64,000 nucleotides of DNA, from NCBI RefSeq assembly GCF_040957575.1, contig NZ_CP162601.1:2170001-2234000 (forward strand), given 5' to 3'. The position numbers and the translations under genes were made by a program. Under the pieces are notes generated by a model. That model was not told the origin of the DNA and made no database searches. It was given only the letters and a program-made list of their open reading frames with translations. Source of the DNA: Vibrio sp. HB236076. GTDB lineage: Bacteria; Pseudomonadota; Gammaproteobacteria; Enterobacterales; Vibrionaceae. Shown in pieces: positions 18,297-29,281 of the stretch. How positions within the stretch are numbered: position 1 is the stretch's first letter; each line of letters starts with the position of its first letter.

Positions 18297-18773
18297 CTAA
18301 CGGTATTGGGGCTTTTTCTTAACGTACAAAGTGCGGTTGACGACACAAACAACTTCACCATGCTGGTTTTTTACTTCCGTTGAAAATTGTGGGAAGTGTT
18401 TGTTGCCGCTCTGTGTTGCCTGTAATATCGCGTCCACTGTCTCCTGACATATAACAAATTCAGCCCTTACATCACCAACGCCAGGGCGAATAAACTCAAT
18501 ACTGGCGTGCTTATCCCACACATAATATTTCTCCCCTAATACGCCCATTAGCATGAGTGAGTAGATCGGATCCGTCAGTGAAAATAAGCTACCGCCATAT
18601 TGAGTGCGATTTGCATTGCGATTCCACCAACGGTGCTTTAACGTGACGCGGACACAGCGATAATCATCACTGATGTATGTGATCTTAATACCCGCGCCAA
18701 AAAATGGAGGCCAGAGGCTCATTACTTTTTGCAACTGTTTCGGCTGCCACAACCACTGAGTCAAAGTGTGCAT
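18297..18773 (-). CDS. DUF4442-type hotdog-fold thioesterase-like protein
   Basis: 158 residues from the ATG at 18773, chosen because AAGGG sits five bases upstream. An in-frame GTG at 18779 is an alternative. Recognisable features are an N-terminal amphipathic stretch, then NRNANRTQYGGSLFS, which resembles the substrate-pocket segment of hotdog proteins, and a YVWDKHASIEFIRPG strand pair. This matches the DUF4442 family (YiiD C-terminal-like), thought to be acyl-CoA thioesterases. The actual substrate cannot be read from the sequence. It is divergent from fur and lies upstream of the adhesin gene on the same strand, separated by 362 bp. Confidence 0.7.
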   Translation of the reverse strand: MHTLTQWLWQPKQLQKVMSLWPPFFGAGIKITYISDDYRCVRVTLKHRWWNRNANRTQYGGSLFSLTDPIYSLMLMGVLGEKYYVWDKHASIEFIRPGVGDVRAEFVICQETVDAILQATQSGNKHFPQFSTEVKNQHGEVVCVVNRTLYVKKKPQYR

Positions 18774-18995
18774 AATCACCCTTACTTTTTTAACGATTGG
18801 ATTATCGATAACACAAATGTGAACCGTTTCATGACCCGAGTTTTTAAAACTGTGTGTCAGATAACAACAAAATCCCTTTCAATCTGGTTATGCTTCTGAT
18901 TTCATTAAATGTTAACTAAGGTAAATAAAACTAAAAAATCAGTTAATTTCAGTCACATTTCATCATCAATTATTTGCCGTCACCCCCTGTTCGGG

Positions 18996-19024
18996 TTTAA
19001 AGTTTGTCTTGCTTCGCCTATAAT
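18996..19024 (+). promoter_or_regulatory. Probable sigma-70 promoter of fur
   Basis: TTTAAA at 18996-19001 and a perfect TATAAT at 19019-19024 are separated by 17 bp, placing the start of transcription about 40 bp ahead of the fur ATG. The -10 is ideal and the -35 moderate. Confidence 0.6.
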
Positions 19025-19072
19025 AGGTGAGATAAATTGCAATCTTACCGCAGATCACCTACGGGAACATTT

Positions 19073-19525
19073 ATGTCAGATAATAACCAGGCACTGAAAG
19101 ATGCAGGCCTCAAAGTTACTTTGCCTCGTTTAAAAATTTTGGAAGTGCTTCAACAGCCAGGCGGTCAGCATATCAGCGCAGAAGACCTTTATAAGAAGCT
19201 TATTGATATTGGTGAAGAAATAGGTCTTGCAACCGTGTATCGAGTACTCAACCAATTTGATGACGCGGGTATTGTGACTCGTCATCACTTTGAAGGTGGT
19301 AAATCCGTTTTTGAATTGTCGACAAAACACCATCACGATCACTTGGTCTGCCTAGATTGTGGTGAAGTTATCGAATTTAGCGATGAAGTTATCGAAGAGC
19401 GCCAAAGACAAATCGCAGCCCGCTATAATGTGGAATTAACCAACCATAGCCTTTATCTGTACGGTAAATCGATTGGTGGCTGTTGTAAAAACAACCCTGA
19501 CCACCACAAACCGAAAGACAAATAA
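19073..19525 (+). CDS. fur: Ferric uptake regulator Fur
   Basis: 150 residues from the ATG at 19073; a longer frame from 19037 is possible but adds residues not typical of Fur. It is the iron-responsive dimeric repressor of siderophore and iron-uptake genes. The winged helix spans about residues 1-84, with LATVYRVLNQF as the recognition helix region. The metal-binding and dimer domain follows, with HHHDH at 86-90, CLDC at 93-96 and a further Cys pair at 137-138. Length and motifs match Vibrio Fur. It is monocistronic, with its own promoter and a strong terminator immediately downstream. Confidence 0.97.
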   Translation: MSDNNQALKDAGLKVTLPRLKILEVLQQPGGQHISAEDLYKKLIDIGEEIGLATVYRVLNQFDDAGIVTRHHFEGGKSVFELSTKHHHDHLVCLDCGEVIEFSDEVIEERQRQIAARYNVELTNHSLYLYGKSIGGCCKNNPDHHKPKDK

Positions 19526-19560
19526 TCGTCTCCCCTTCCGTTTATTTAGTGCTTATTAAA

Positions 19561-19595
19561 AAGCCAGCAAGTTAAGATTGCTGGCTTTTTTTGTT
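19561..19595 (+). terminator. Rho-independent terminator of fur
   Basis: AAGCCAGCAA (19561-19570) pairs with TTGCTGGCTT (19578-19587) around a 7-base loop, followed by a T-rich run. Confidence 0.9.
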
Positions 19596-19687
19596 TTTAA
19601 CACGACTCGTTGAATAGCGGCTTTCCCACTCTATACCAGAGACAAAAAACCAAAAAGCGCCGCGGCGCCATTGCTCAATCGGCTGGT

Positions 19688-19867
19688 AATACCAATCTAA
19701 CTAAGTATCAGGTCACCCTCGCAGGCTAAAAGCTCGATAGCATCATGAATAAAATCACTGGTCGAGTAACAACAACGATGATTATCTTTACTGAGAAAAG
19801 AAGTTGTCTTGTTCTCAAGCTTTTTTCCTTCGCGATCATTGACCAAAGACTTAATCAGATTGGTGTA
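19688..19867. mobile_element. MITE-like element with imperfect terminal inverted repeats
   Basis: This stretch of about 180 bp fills most of the gap between fur and glnS. Its left end, ACCAATCTAACTAAG (19691-19705), is an imperfect inverted copy of its right end, CTTAATCAGATTGGT (19850-19864): 13 of 15 positions match. It encodes no convincing protein; the only frames are short remnants. The ends resemble dispersed intergenic repeats I recall from Vibrionaceae, but I cannot confirm this. It lies 10 bp from the glnS stop codon. Confidence 0.5.
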
Positions 19868-19876
19868 GTAAAGCCA

Positions 19877-21538
19877 TTACGCTTCGATTTTTGCCCAAGT
19901 ATCGCGCAAACCAACCGTTCGGTTAATGACCAAATTTTCTGGCGTTGAGTCTTTGCTATCGATACAGAAATACCCGGTACGCTCAAACTGAAAACCTTGC
20001 TCTTTACTTGCATTTTTCAGGCTTGGCTCGACAAAACCATTAATGACTTTCAATGAATCTGGGTTAATGGTCTCAGAAAAATCTTCAGCCGCTCCTGGGT
20101 TGGGCACAGTAAATAGGCGATCGTATAAACGAATTTCAGCGGGTAGCGCTTGTTGGGCAGACACCCAGTGAATTACCCCTTTCACCTTACGACCATCTGA
20201 CGGGTTTTTACCTAAAGTTTCAGCGTCATAGCGACAATAAATCGTGGTAATTTCACCTTGCTCGTCTTTTTCAATTCGCTCTGCCTTAATCACATAGGCA
20301 CCGCGTAAACGCACTTCTTTACCCAAGACGAGACGCTTGTACTTTTTATTCGCTTCTTCTCGAAAATCATCTCTTTCAATGTAGATTTCACGAGTAAAAG
20401 GGACTTGGCGCTCGCCCATTTCAGGCTTATTTGGGTGATTGGCAATGGTGAGAACTTCTGGCTCATCAAAGTTTTCAATCACCAACCTGACAGGGTCAAG
20501 AACCGCCATCGCTCGTGGTGCATTTTCATTCAAGTCATCGCGAATGCAAGACTCAAGTGAACTAAACTCAATCATGTTTTCTTGTTTAGTCACCCCGATA
20601 CGGCGACAAAATTCGCGAATTGAAGCCGGAGTGAAACCTCGGCGGCGCAAACCCGAAATAGTTGGCATACGAGGGTCATCCCAACCATTGACAAGATTTT
20701 CTTTCACCAACTGATTGAGTTTTCGCTTTGACATCACAGTATATTCAAGATTTAAGCGACTGAACTCATATTGGTGCGGTCGAGCATCAATCGTAATGTT
20801 GTCTAACACCCAGTCGTACAAACGACGGTTATCTTGAAACTCGAGCGTACACAGCGAGTGAGTAATCCCTTCAAGCGCATCAGAAATACAGTGAGTGAAG
20901 TCGTACATTGGGTAAATACACCACTTATCACCGGTTTGATGGTGCTCAGCAAAACGCACTCGATAAAGCACGGGATCTCTTAACACCATAAAGGACGAAG
21001 ACATATCAATTTTCGCTCTTAGACACGCTTTACCCTCTTCGAACCCACCAGCTCTCATCTTTTCAAACAGCGCTAAATTTTCCTCAACACTGCGATTGCG
21101 ATAAGGGCTTTCTTTACCAGGCTCTTTTAATGTCCCGCGGTACTGGCGAATTTCATCTGGCGTTAACTCTTCAACGTAAGCAAGGCCTTTGTTGATCAAT
21201 TCAATCGCGTATTGATACAACTGGTCAAAGTAGTTAGAAGAGTAACAAGGTTCATCTTGCCAAGTAAAACCCAACCAAGTGACATCCTTTTTGATCGAAT
21301 CAACGTATTCGATGTCTTCTTTCTCAGGGTTTGTGTCATCAAAACGTAGGTTACATTGTCCTTGGTAATCTTGAGCAATACCGAAGTTCAAGCAAATCGA
21401 TTTGGCGTGACCAATGTGCAGATAGCCATTTGGCTCAGGTGGGAACCGCGTGTGCACTTGACTGTGCTTGCCCTCAGCCAGATCTTTATCAATTATTTGG
21501 CGAATAAAATTCGATGGACGAGCTTCAGCTTCACTCAT
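19877..21538 (-). CDS. glnS: Glutaminyl-tRNA synthetase
   Basis: 553 residues, essentially the length of E. coli GlnRS. A class I aminoacyl-tRNA synthetase that charges tRNA-Gln with glutamine in the cytoplasm. The Rossmann catalytic domain carries the HIGH motif within [14 protein letters not shown] (about 33-46) and the KMSKS-like loop VMSKRKL (about 268-274). The C-terminal part is the beta-barrel anticodon-binding region. The ATG at 21538 follows a weak GAGGTG-type ribosome site. It is transcribed divergently from nagC. Confidence 0.98.
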   Translation of the reverse strand: MSEAEARPSNFIRQIIDKDLAEGKHSQVHTRFPPEPNGYLHIGHAKSICLNFGIAQDYQGQCNLRFDDTNPEKEDIEYVDSIKKDVTWLGFTWQDEPCYSSNYFDQLYQYAIELINKGLAYVEELTPDEIRQYRGTLKEPGKESPYRNRSVEENLALFEKMRAGGFEEGKACLRAKIDMSSSFMVLRDPVLYRVRFAEHHQTGDKWCIYPMYDFTHCISDALEGITHSLCTLEFQDNRRLYDWVLDNITIDARPHQYEFSRLNLEYTVMSKRKLNQLVKENLVNGWDDPRMPTISGLRRRGFTPASIREFCRRIGVTKQENMIEFSSLESCIRDDLNENAPRAMAVLDPVRLVIENFDEPEVLTIANHPNKPEMGERQVPFTREIYIERDDFREEANKKYKRLVLGKEVRLRGAYVIKAERIEKDEQGEITTIYCRYDAETLGKNPSDGRKVKGVIHWVSAQQALPAEIRLYDRLFTVPNPGAAEDFSETINPDSLKVINGFVEPSLKNASKEQGFQFERTGYFCIDSKDSTPENLVINRTVGLRDTWAKIEA

Positions 21539-21886
21539 CTATAGCACCTCAACATTACGTTTTTCAGAAATTGGATTCGTTAGCAGTGGCTAACACAATA
21601 TAATCTCTAATGATCCACAATTCTGCCGGTTTGCACAACCAGAACAACCACTTTATTGGCAAATAAAACGCAGCAAGTGGAAAGTTGGGCAAATTTCCTC
21701 CGCCTCTAACTCATTAAAACCGGTTGTTAAAATCGCGCCCGACGCTTTCATCGTCTTGCCAGCGACATTGATTAATGCCACCCATGTCATATTGTGGCCA
21801 TTTGTCGATTTCTTTTTACTTAAAAGTCAGTATATTGAAGGTGTCAAATACCATTAAGATCCCTAAGAGCAAAGAGCAGTACACCT
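21539..21886. promoter_or_regulatory. Divergent glnS/nagC promoter region
   Basis: This 348-bp gene-free region separates two divergent genes. A TATATT at 21831-21836 is a plausible -10 for nagC. No convincing NagC operator or other palindrome was recognised. Confidence 0.4.
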
Positions 21887-23104
21887 ATGTATGATGGTCA
21901 AATCGGCAATGTCGATCTCGTAAAACAACTCAACAGCGCCGCAGTCTATCGGTTGATCGACCAACAAGGCCCCATCTCTCGAATTAAAATTGCTGAAATT
22001 AGCCAACTGGCACCCGCCAGCGTGACAAAAATAACCCGTCAGTTACTCGAACACGGTCTGATCAATGAAGTAGCTCAGCAAGCGTCTACGGGCGGGCGCC
22101 GAGCCATTTCTCTCACCACTGAAACACTTTCATTCCAGTCTATTGCCGTCAGAATCGGTCGTGATTATGTGCAATTTTGCCTCTATGACTTATCAGCTAA
22201 TAGCTTATATGAAAGCAATCATGACTTGCCGTATACCAATCAAACGGAATTGGTGTATTCATTACTCGAGAAACTCGACTCTTTTGTGGATCAATGCCAA
22301 AGTCAAATCACTCACCTCATTGCCATCGGCGTGATCTTGCCAGGCTTAGTTGACCCTGCCACTGGTGATGTCGATTACATGCCTCATATTACAGTGGCAG
22401 ACTTCAAACTCGGTGAGCTCATTTCCGAACATTTACAATGCCCATGTCTGGTTGGTAATGATGTACGCGGTATTGCTCTGGCTGAGCATTACTTTGGCGC
22501 GACTCAAGGCTGCCAAGATTCCATTCTCGTCAGTGTACACCGAGGCACCGGTGCCGGTATCATCATGAACAGCCAGGTCTTTCTTGGCCATAATCGCAAC
22601 GTCGGGGAAATTGGCCACATTCAAATAGATCCTTTAGGTGAACAATGCCAATGCGGTAATTTTGGCTGCTTAGAGACGGTGGCGGCTAATCCAGCGATTT
22701 TAAGAAAGATCCGCCGTTTGCTGGCTCAAGGCTATCCTTCTTCTTTACATCAGGTCCCAGACTCAGATCTCACCGTTGAAGTCATATGTGAGCACGCCTT
22801 AGCCGGTGATGAATTAGCAAAGCAAACCTTAATTATGGTCGGGCACACACTTGGCAAAGCGATTGCCATGACAGTCAACTTATTTAACCCACAGAAAATC
22901 GTTTTAGCTGGCCACATCAAAGCCGCTCACGACATTATCTTCCCCGCCATTTATCGCAGTATTTCTACCCAGTCTTTGTCGGCATTGCACAAACATTTGA
23001 CATTAGTGCCTTCAGAGATTGATCATCGTCCCACCATGGGCGCTTTCGCCATGATAAAAAGAGCAATGCTAAACGGTGAGTTACTACAAAAATTATTAGC
23101 TTAA
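21887..23104 (+). CDS. nagC: N-acetylglucosamine repressor NagC (ROK family)
   Basis: 405 residues. An N-terminal winged helix-turn-helix (about 20-60, with the recognition part near APASVTKITRQL) is joined to a ROK sugar-kinase-like domain. GTGAG in the nucleotide/sugar-binding region and the zinc-binding cluster CQCGNFGCLE (about 253-262) are intact. The N-terminal start (QIGNVDLVKQLNSAAVYRL) is almost identical to NagC as I know it from E. coli and separates it from the paralogue Mlc. NagC represses amino-sugar and chitin-breakdown genes, with GlcNAc-6-phosphate as inducer. The nag structural genes are not beside it here. Confidence 0.93.
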   Translation: MYDGQIGNVDLVKQLNSAAVYRLIDQQGPISRIKIAEISQLAPASVTKITRQLLEHGLINEVAQQASTGGRRAISLTTETLSFQSIAVRIGRDYVQFCLYDLSANSLYESNHDLPYTNQTELVYSLLEKLDSFVDQCQSQITHLIAIGVILPGLVDPATGDVDYMPHITVADFKLGELISEHLQCPCLVGNDVRGIALAEHYFGATQGCQDSILVSVHRGTGAGIIMNSQVFLGHNRNVGEIGHIQIDPLGEQCQCGNFGCLETVAANPAILRKIRRLLAQGYPSSLHQVPDSDLTVEVICEHALAGDELAKQTLIMVGHTLGKAIAMTVNLFNPQKIVLAGHIKAAHDIIFPAIYRSISTQSLSALHKHLTLVPSEIDHRPTMGAFAMIKRAMLNGELLQKLLA

Positions 23105-23172
23105 TAAACGTTAATTTTGCTCAGTGTCACTGTAATAACAATCGTCATCCTTTACTAATTATTGAATATACT

Positions 23173-24768
23173 ATGGATTTATTATTTATTGGTTCTGCCT
23201 TTATCGCTGGACTGCTTGCCACTGCGGTCAAGTTACCTCCTATGGTCGGCTTTCTTATTGCAGGCTTTGTTTTGCACTCCGCCGGCTACCAATCGCAAGA
23301 AAGCATTGCCTTGTTAGCGGATCTAGGGGTCACTCTGCTGCTTTTTACTATCGGTTTAAAGCTGGATGTAAAAAGCTTGCTTAACAAGGAGATTTGGCTC
23401 GGTTCGACACTTCACAACTTACTGTCTACCCTCGTTTTTATCGCCGGTTTTATGCTGTTTAAATCCTTGGGGGTCGGCGTATTAGCCGAGATGGGGATAG
23501 AGCAAATGGCCTTACTGGCTTTTGCGCTGTCTTTTTCCAGTACCGTATTTGCGATCAAAACGTTACACGACAAAGGTGAGATGAATGCCAATTACGCCAC
23601 ATTAGCGATTGGTATTCTTGTCATGCAAGACATTTTCGCCGTCATCTTTTTAACCGCCTCTACCGGAAAACTCCCCTACTGGTACGCCGTTGTGGTTTTA
23701 TTACTGCCCCTACTTCGCCCTGTTTTTTATCGCATCATGGACTTTGTCGGCCACGGCGAAATGTTGGTTTTATTTGGCGTCACTGCCGCGTTAGTTACCG
23801 GTGCTGGCTTGTTCCAACTGGTTGGTATGAAACCAGACTTAGGTGCCTTGGTTCTTGGCATTTTACTCGCCGGACACCCTAAGGCGTCAGAACTGTCTAA
23901 ATCATTGTTTAACATGAAAGAGCTATTCCTGATTTGCTTTTTCTTGAACATAGGACTCTCTGCGGATCTCACCTGGTCTGGGGCCGCTTTAGCGCTCGTT
24001 ATCATGCTATTACTGCCACTAAAAGGCCTGTTGTACTACTGGGTGATTAATCAATTTAAGTTTCGAGCCCGCACCTCAATGATGACCTCACTGGCATTGT
24101 TTAACTACAGCGAATTTGGCTTAATCGTTGCCGGTCTGGCTTTTCAACTCGGCTGGATGGAAAACGACATCTTAGTGGCTTTGGCATTAGCCGTATCTCT
24201 GTCCTTCATCATTGCTGCCCCGCTCAATCGCTTTGGCCATTCAATTTACCATCGCTTGTCACCTCATATTCACGATGTTGATGTCAATGAAATTAATCCC
24301 AAAGACCAAAGGATCAGTGCAGGGAATGCCCAAGTACTGATTCTGGGAATGGGCAGAATCGGCCGCGGTGCCTACGATGAACTCTCAGAGCGTTTTGGCT
24401 CGATTTGCCTTGGCGTAGAGGTCAGAGAAGAGACCGCTCGCCGTCACCGTGAAGCCGGCAGAAATGTGATTGTGGGCGACGCCACTGATTCGGACTTTTG
24501 GGAACGAATTCTAGACACCGCGAACATCAAGCTCGTGTTGCTGGCCATGCCTCACCATCAAGGAAATCAATTTGCTTTAGAACAACTCAGCAACAGGCAT
24601 TACCGTGGCAAAACAGCGGCTATTGCTGAGTATCACGATCAAATTGATACCTTAGTCGAGCTTGGGGTAGATGCCGCCTTCAATATTTACAGTGAAGCGG
24701 GATTGGGTTTTGCACGCCATGTCTGCGAAACGCTTGAAGGTGAGCTAAAGCTTCAAGCAACTAAATAA
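23173..24768 (+). CDS. CPA2 monovalent cation/proton antiporter with RCK (TrkA-N) domain
   Basis: 531 residues. About 12 membrane segments occupy residues 1-370, including the broken-helix region LSFSSTVFAIKTLHDKGE and the LVMQDIFAV motif typical of KefB/KefC/YbaL transporters. A cytoplasmic NAD-binding domain follows at about 385-520, with the glycine motif GMGRIGRG near residue 390. It probably exchanges K+ or Na+ for H+ under nucleotide control. Ion preference cannot be read from sequence. It follows nagC by 68 bp without a terminator, so the two may be cotranscribed. Confidence 0.87.
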   Translation: MDLLFIGSAFIAGLLATAVKLPPMVGFLIAGFVLHSAGYQSQESIALLADLGVTLLLFTIGLKLDVKSLLNKEIWLGSTLHNLLSTLVFIAGFMLFKSLGVGVLAEMGIEQMALLAFALSFSSTVFAIKTLHDKGEMNANYATLAIGILVMQDIFAVIFLTASTGKLPYWYAVVVLLLPLLRPVFYRIMDFVGHGEMLVLFGVTAALVTGAGLFQLVGMKPDLGALVLGILLAGHPKASELSKSLFNMKELFLICFFLNIGLSADLTWSGAALALVIMLLLPLKGLLYYWVINQFKFRARTSMMTSLALFNYSEFGLIVAGLAFQLGWMENDILVALALAVSLSFIIAAPLNRFGHSIYHRLSPHIHDVDVNEINPKDQRISAGNAQVLILGMGRIGRGAYDELSERFGSICLGVEVREETARRHREAGRNVIVGDATDSDFWERILDTANIKLVLLAMPHHQGNQFALEQLSNRHYRGKTAAIAEYHDQIDTLVELGVDAAFNIYSEAGLGFARHVCETLEGELKLQATK

Positions 24769-24965
24769 CAATCCAAGTCAGTTTTTTGGTCACCAAACCA
24801 CCAGCAAATGGAATTTATTTACCAAAATAGCTAAATAAATTGATGAAATTTAAACATGATGTGGTTTTATGATTTTTTTAATCGGTCTAGCTTGCTTTTT
24901 TTTATCAAAATGGCAAATTAAACCACAGACAAATTATCGCTTATTAGAACAACAAGGAATTCAGT

Positions 24966-26630
24966 ATGTGTTCAATTTTTGGCATCTTAGACATTAAAAG
25001 TGACGCTGCCGCACTTAGACCTATCGCCCTAGAAATGTCGAAAAAGCTTCGCCACCGCGGACCAGATTGGTCAGGTATTTATGCTTCAGACAAGGCTATT
25101 TTGGCACATGAACGCCTTGCTATTGTTGGTTTGAACAGCGGAGCCCAGCCTTTGTACAGCCCAGATGGCAAAATCGCCCTGGCTGTCAATGGTGAAATTT
25201 ACAACCACAAAGAGATCCGCGCTCGCTACCAAGATAAATACGAATTTCAAACGGATTCAGATTGTGAAGTTATTCTCGCCCTTTACCAAGAAAAAGGCGC
25301 AGAGTTACTTGAAGAACTCAACGGTATCTTTGCCTTTGCGCTTTACGATTCTGAGAAAGATCAATACCTCGTTGGACGCGATCACATCGGTATTATTCCT
25401 CTGTACCAAGGCCACGATGAGCACGGTAACTACTTCGTTGCCTCTGAAATGAAAGCCCTGGTTCCTGTTTGTAAAACCATCAGTGAATTCCCTCCAGGCA
25501 GCTACTTATCATCAGCGGATGCTGAGCCCGTGCGTTATTACATTCGCGACTGGAATGACTATGCGGCAGTTGAAGGCAATAGCACCAGTAAAGAAGAGCT
25601 AACCGAAGCCCTAGAAGCGGCGGTTAAGCGTCAACTGATGACGGACGTTCCTTATGGTGTACTCTTATCCGGTGGTCTTGACTCTTCGATCACTTCAGCA
25701 GTCGCCAAGCGGTTTGCCGCAATGCGTATTGAAGATGACGAAAAGTCTACGGCTTGGTGGCCTCAGTTGCATTCTTTTGCCGTCGGTTTAGAGGGTGCTC
25801 CGGATTTGAAAGCAGCGCGAGAAGTGGCTGATCAAATTGGAACGGTTCACCATGAAATGACCTATACCATCCAAGAAGGCCTTGATGCCATTCGCGATGT
25901 TATCTATCACATTGAAACCTATGATGTGACAACGATACGCGCTTCTACACCTATGTTCTTGATGGGGCGTAAAATTAAAGCCATGGGCATCAAAATGGTT
26001 CTATCTGGCGAAGGCGCCGATGAGATTTTTGGTGGTTACTTATACTTCCACAAAGCGCCAAACGCCAAAGAGTTTCACGAAGAAACCGTTCGCAAATTAC
26101 TGGCTTTAAACATGTTTGATTGTGCTCGCGCCAACAAATCACTTGCAGCTTGGGGTGTTGAGGGTCGTGTACCTTTCTTGGATAAAGAATTTATTGATGT
26201 CGCAATGCGCCTTAACCCAAAAGACAAAATGTGTGGCAACGGCAAGATGGAAAAACACATTTTGCGCGAGTGTTTTGAACACTACTTGCCAGAGTCTATC
26301 GCCTGGCGCCAAAAAGAACAGTTCTCCGATGGGGTTGGTTACAGCTGGATCGACACACTAAAATCTGTCGCTGAAGAGAAAGTGACTGATCAACAAATGG
26401 AAACAGCGGCTTACCGCTTCCCATATAACACACCCACAACAAAAGAAGGTTACGTATACCGCGAAATCTTTGAAGAGCTATTCCCGCTACCATCGGCAGC
26501 AGAATGTGTTCCTGGCGGTCCATCGATTGCTTGTTCTTCAGCAAAAGCGATCGAGTGGGATGAGTCATTTAAAAACTGTGCTGACCCTTCAGGCCGTGCA
26601 GTTCAAAACGTACACAACGAAGCCTACTAA
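24966..26630 (+). CDS. asnB: Asparagine synthetase B (glutamine-hydrolysing)
   Basis: 554 residues. It makes asparagine from aspartate, ATP and glutamine. After removal of Met1, Cys2 (CSIFG) is the N-terminal nucleophile of the class II glutaminase domain (about 2-190). The synthetase domain has the ATP pyrophosphatase loop LSGGLDSS at about 234-241 and SGEGADEIFGGY further on. Ribosome site AAGGA lies ahead of the ATG at 24966. It is convergent with rfaH and shares a terminator with it. Confidence 0.97.
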   Translation: MCSIFGILDIKSDAAALRPIALEMSKKLRHRGPDWSGIYASDKAILAHERLAIVGLNSGAQPLYSPDGKIALAVNGEIYNHKEIRARYQDKYEFQTDSDCEVILALYQEKGAELLEELNGIFAFALYDSEKDQYLVGRDHIGIIPLYQGHDEHGNYFVASEMKALVPVCKTISEFPPGSYLSSADAEPVRYYIRDWNDYAAVEGNSTSKEELTEALEAAVKRQLMTDVPYGVLLSGGLDSSITSAVAKRFAAMRIEDDEKSTAWWPQLHSFAVGLEGAPDLKAAREVADQIGTVHHEMTYTIQEGLDAIRDVIYHIETYDVTTIRASTPMFLMGRKIKAMGIKMVLSGEGADEIFGGYLYFHKAPNAKEFHEETVRKLLALNMFDCARANKSLAAWGVEGRVPFLDKEFIDVAMRLNPKDKMCGNGKMEKHILRECFEHYLPESIAWRQKEQFSDGVGYSWIDTLKSVAEEKVTDQQMETAAYRFPYNTPTTKEGYVYREIFEELFPLPSAAECVPGGPSIACSSAKAIEWDESFKNCADPSGRAVQNVHNEAY

Positions 26631-26651
26631 ATCGTCTTCGATTGAACTAAA

Positions 26652-26681
26652 AAATAGCAGCGTTGAGCTGCTATTTTTTTA
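26652..26681. terminator. Bidirectional terminator between asnB and rfaH
   Basis: AAATAGCAGC (26652-26661) and GCTGCTATTT (26667-26676) form a 10-bp stem with a 5-base loop, with T runs in both directions. On the right the T run merges into the rfaH stop codon at 26679-26681. Confidence 0.88.
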
Positions 26682-27182
26682 ATCCTTTGGGAAAGATAAG
26701 TTTTGATTATCGACAATGACTTTCACGGGCTGATTAATCAAGGTGATTAGCATAATAGAGCGCGTTTCACCGTCTGGTTCTTGGTAAATGGCTTCAATGC
26801 CAGCAAATTGCCCGCCGAGTACATTGACCTTATCGCCCGGTTTTGGCAACTGAGAATGGCATTTTTTTTGCTCTAGCCCTTCTAGAGTTTGCAAAGAATC
26901 GATTAATGCCATCGGTACTTCTATCGGCTTACTCCCACAGCGCACAAAGTCTGCGACACCTCGTGTCGAACGTACGGTCGTAAAACTCGGCCCCTGTTTG
27001 TAATCGAAGCTGGCAAACACGTAGCCAGGAAATAACGGCTCTTGCTGACGCTGCTTTTTGCCACGCCGTATTCGTTCTACTTCTATTTGCGGGTAATAAC
27101 AACACACGCCTTGATTTTCTAAATGTGCTTTCGCCCTTTCTTGCTCAGCGCGCTTACAATACAGTAAATACCAAGGTGTCAT
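26679..27182 (-). CDS. rfaH: Transcription antitermination factor RfaH
   Basis: 167 residues, close to the 162 of E. coli RfaH. It is the specialised NusG paralogue that binds RNA polymerase at ops sites and prevents Rho termination in long surface-polysaccharide, conjugation and toxin operons. An NGN domain (about 1-100) begins WYLLYCKRAEQERA and has PLFPGYVFASF. A C-terminal region of about 50 residues has GDKVNVLGGQFAG, the KOW segment that refolds between helical and beta forms in E. coli. No ops element was recognised in this window. Confidence 0.92.
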   Translation of the reverse strand: MTPWYLLYCKRAEQERAKAHLENQGVCCYYPQIEVERIRRGKKQRQQEPLFPGYVFASFDYKQGPSFTTVRSTRGVADFVRCGSKPIEVPMALIDSLQTLEGLEQKKCHSQLPKPGDKVNVLGGQFAGIEAIYQEPDGETRSIMLITLINQPVKVIVDNQNLSFPKD

Positions 27183-27397
27183 TTATTATCGCTCTTCTTT
27201 GTTACTGATTTGAGGCAACAACGACTGACGCATTAGTTGCCCCATACACTTATTCGATCGGCTGATCATACCTAGCTCATCAAGTATGTACTCGCTGGTA
27301 GCGCAGCCACAGCACTTAACAACTAGGCCAAACCATTACCTATATCGTACTACCCGTGACTTTCAACCCGCGATGGGCAAAAGCCATGGGTACCGTC

Positions 27398-28357
27398 TCA
27401 CTGATTTTGGATGATATCGGCCATCATCGCAATGTGGTTGTCATCATCATTTAAGCAAGGGATAAACTGAAATTGATTTCCCCCGGCACTTAAAAAGACC
27501 TCCCGAGACTCAACCGAAATTTCCTCTAGTGTTTCTAAACAATCGGCAGAGAACGCTGGCGTAATAATATCCATCGACTTTATCCCTTGCTTAGCCAAGG
27601 CTTCTAGCGTGTCATCAGTATAAGGTTTTAACCACTCTTCACGGCCGAAACGCGATTGATAACTGGTTTGATACTGCCCCTCTTTAAGGCCCAGCTCTTT
27701 CGCTAATAACTCTGTAGTTTTTAAGCAGTGTTTCGGGTAGATATCCCCATTGTCAGCGTAGCGCTGTGGAATGCCGTGATAGGAACACAAGAGGTAATCA
27801 CCTTGGCCTTTCTCCGCCCATGATTGACGCACTTTTTCTGCTAGCGCTTTAATGTAAAGAGGATGGTCGTGATAGTGATTGATAAAGTGTATCTCTGGAA
27901 CCACCATTAATTTTTTCGTTACCTTAGCTAAAGCATCCGAAACAGCAGCGGTGGTGGTTGAAGAGTATTGAGGATATAGCGGTAACACCGTAATACGAGT
28001 CACGCCTTGATCAAGGAGTGCTTGCACGCCAGCGCCGACACTCGGATTGCCATAAGTCATACCCAACGCCACAGGCTGATCGAGCAAGGCTTGTAATTTT
28101 TTCGCTTGACGCTCTGAATACACCATAAGCGGCGAACCGCCTTCCATCCATACTGACTCATACAGTTTGGCAACTTTGGGGGAACGCGTCGGCAATATCA
28201 CACCGTGTAAAAGGGGGCACCATAAAAAACGATTGAGAGTCACTACTCTTTGATCGTGTAAGAATTGGCTGAGAAAACGTTTAACGGCCTTAGGGGTTGC
28301 TGCGTCTGGTGTGCCTAGGTTTACGAGTAAAACACCTGATTTATCATTCTCTTTCAA
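27398..28357 (-). CDS. hemH: Ferrochelatase (HemH)
   Basis: 319 residues starting at the TTG at 28357, chosen because AGGAG lies seven bases upstream. Reading from the next TTG (28375) would place the ribosome site inside the gene. The enzyme inserts Fe2+ into protoporphyrin IX, the last step of haem synthesis. Motifs include VNLGTPDA near the start, [22 protein letters not shown] with the catalytic His, and [11 protein letters not shown] with the proximal acidic residues. It lies downstream of adk on the same strand, separated by adk's terminator. Confidence 0.95.
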   Translation of the reverse strand: MKENDKSGVLLVNLGTPDAATPKAVKRFLSQFLHDQRVVTLNRFLWCPLLHGVILPTRSPKVAKLYESVWMEGGSPLMVYSERQAKKLQALLDQPVALGMTYGNPSVGAGVQALLDQGVTRITVLPLYPQYSSTTTAAVSDALAKVTKKLMVVPEIHFINHYHDHPLYIKALAEKVRQSWAEKGQGDYLLCSYHGIPQRYADNGDIYPKHCLKTTELLAKELGLKEGQYQTSYQSRFGREEWLKPYTDDTLEALAKQGIKSMDIITPAFSADCLETLEEISVESREVFLSAGGNQFQFIPCLNDDDNHIAMMADIIQNQ

Positions 28358-28392
28358 TTCATATCTCCTAAACAAGCTTTTTTGACTGTCAC

Positions 28393-28422
28393 AAAAAAGG
28401 CGACCCTATTAGGGGCCGCCTT
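28393..28422 (-). terminator. Terminator of adk
   Basis: On the minus strand AAGGCG and CGCCTT close a stem that also contains CCCCTAATAGGG, followed by a T run. It ends the adk transcript upstream of hemH. Confidence 0.8.
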
Positions 28423-28446
28423 CACTATAACAAACCTAGATACTGA

Positions 28447-29112
<666 letters not shown>

Positions 29113-29281
29113 TCATTTATACCGAAGATTACCTTTTACTTCGACGGGTAAGCTTGGGTATAAAGGGAGTAAGAAAGTAGGCGAGAAAAATACACGCCCT
29201 TGAACTTTCAATCAAGTTCGACGTTGATAATATTTACGATTCATCGTACACCAAAAGCGTCTTCACCTCATCAAAAGAAAG

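Noticed and set aside
24869..24997. 42-codon frame overlapping the asnB start, considered as a leader peptide
   Set aside because: It has no ribosome site, overlaps asnB out of frame and encodes no run of Asn codons that would suggest attenuation.
27183..27397. Possible small gene between rfaH and hemH
   Set aside because: The 215-bp gap holds no frame with a start and ribosome site; it is more likely the rfaH promoter region.
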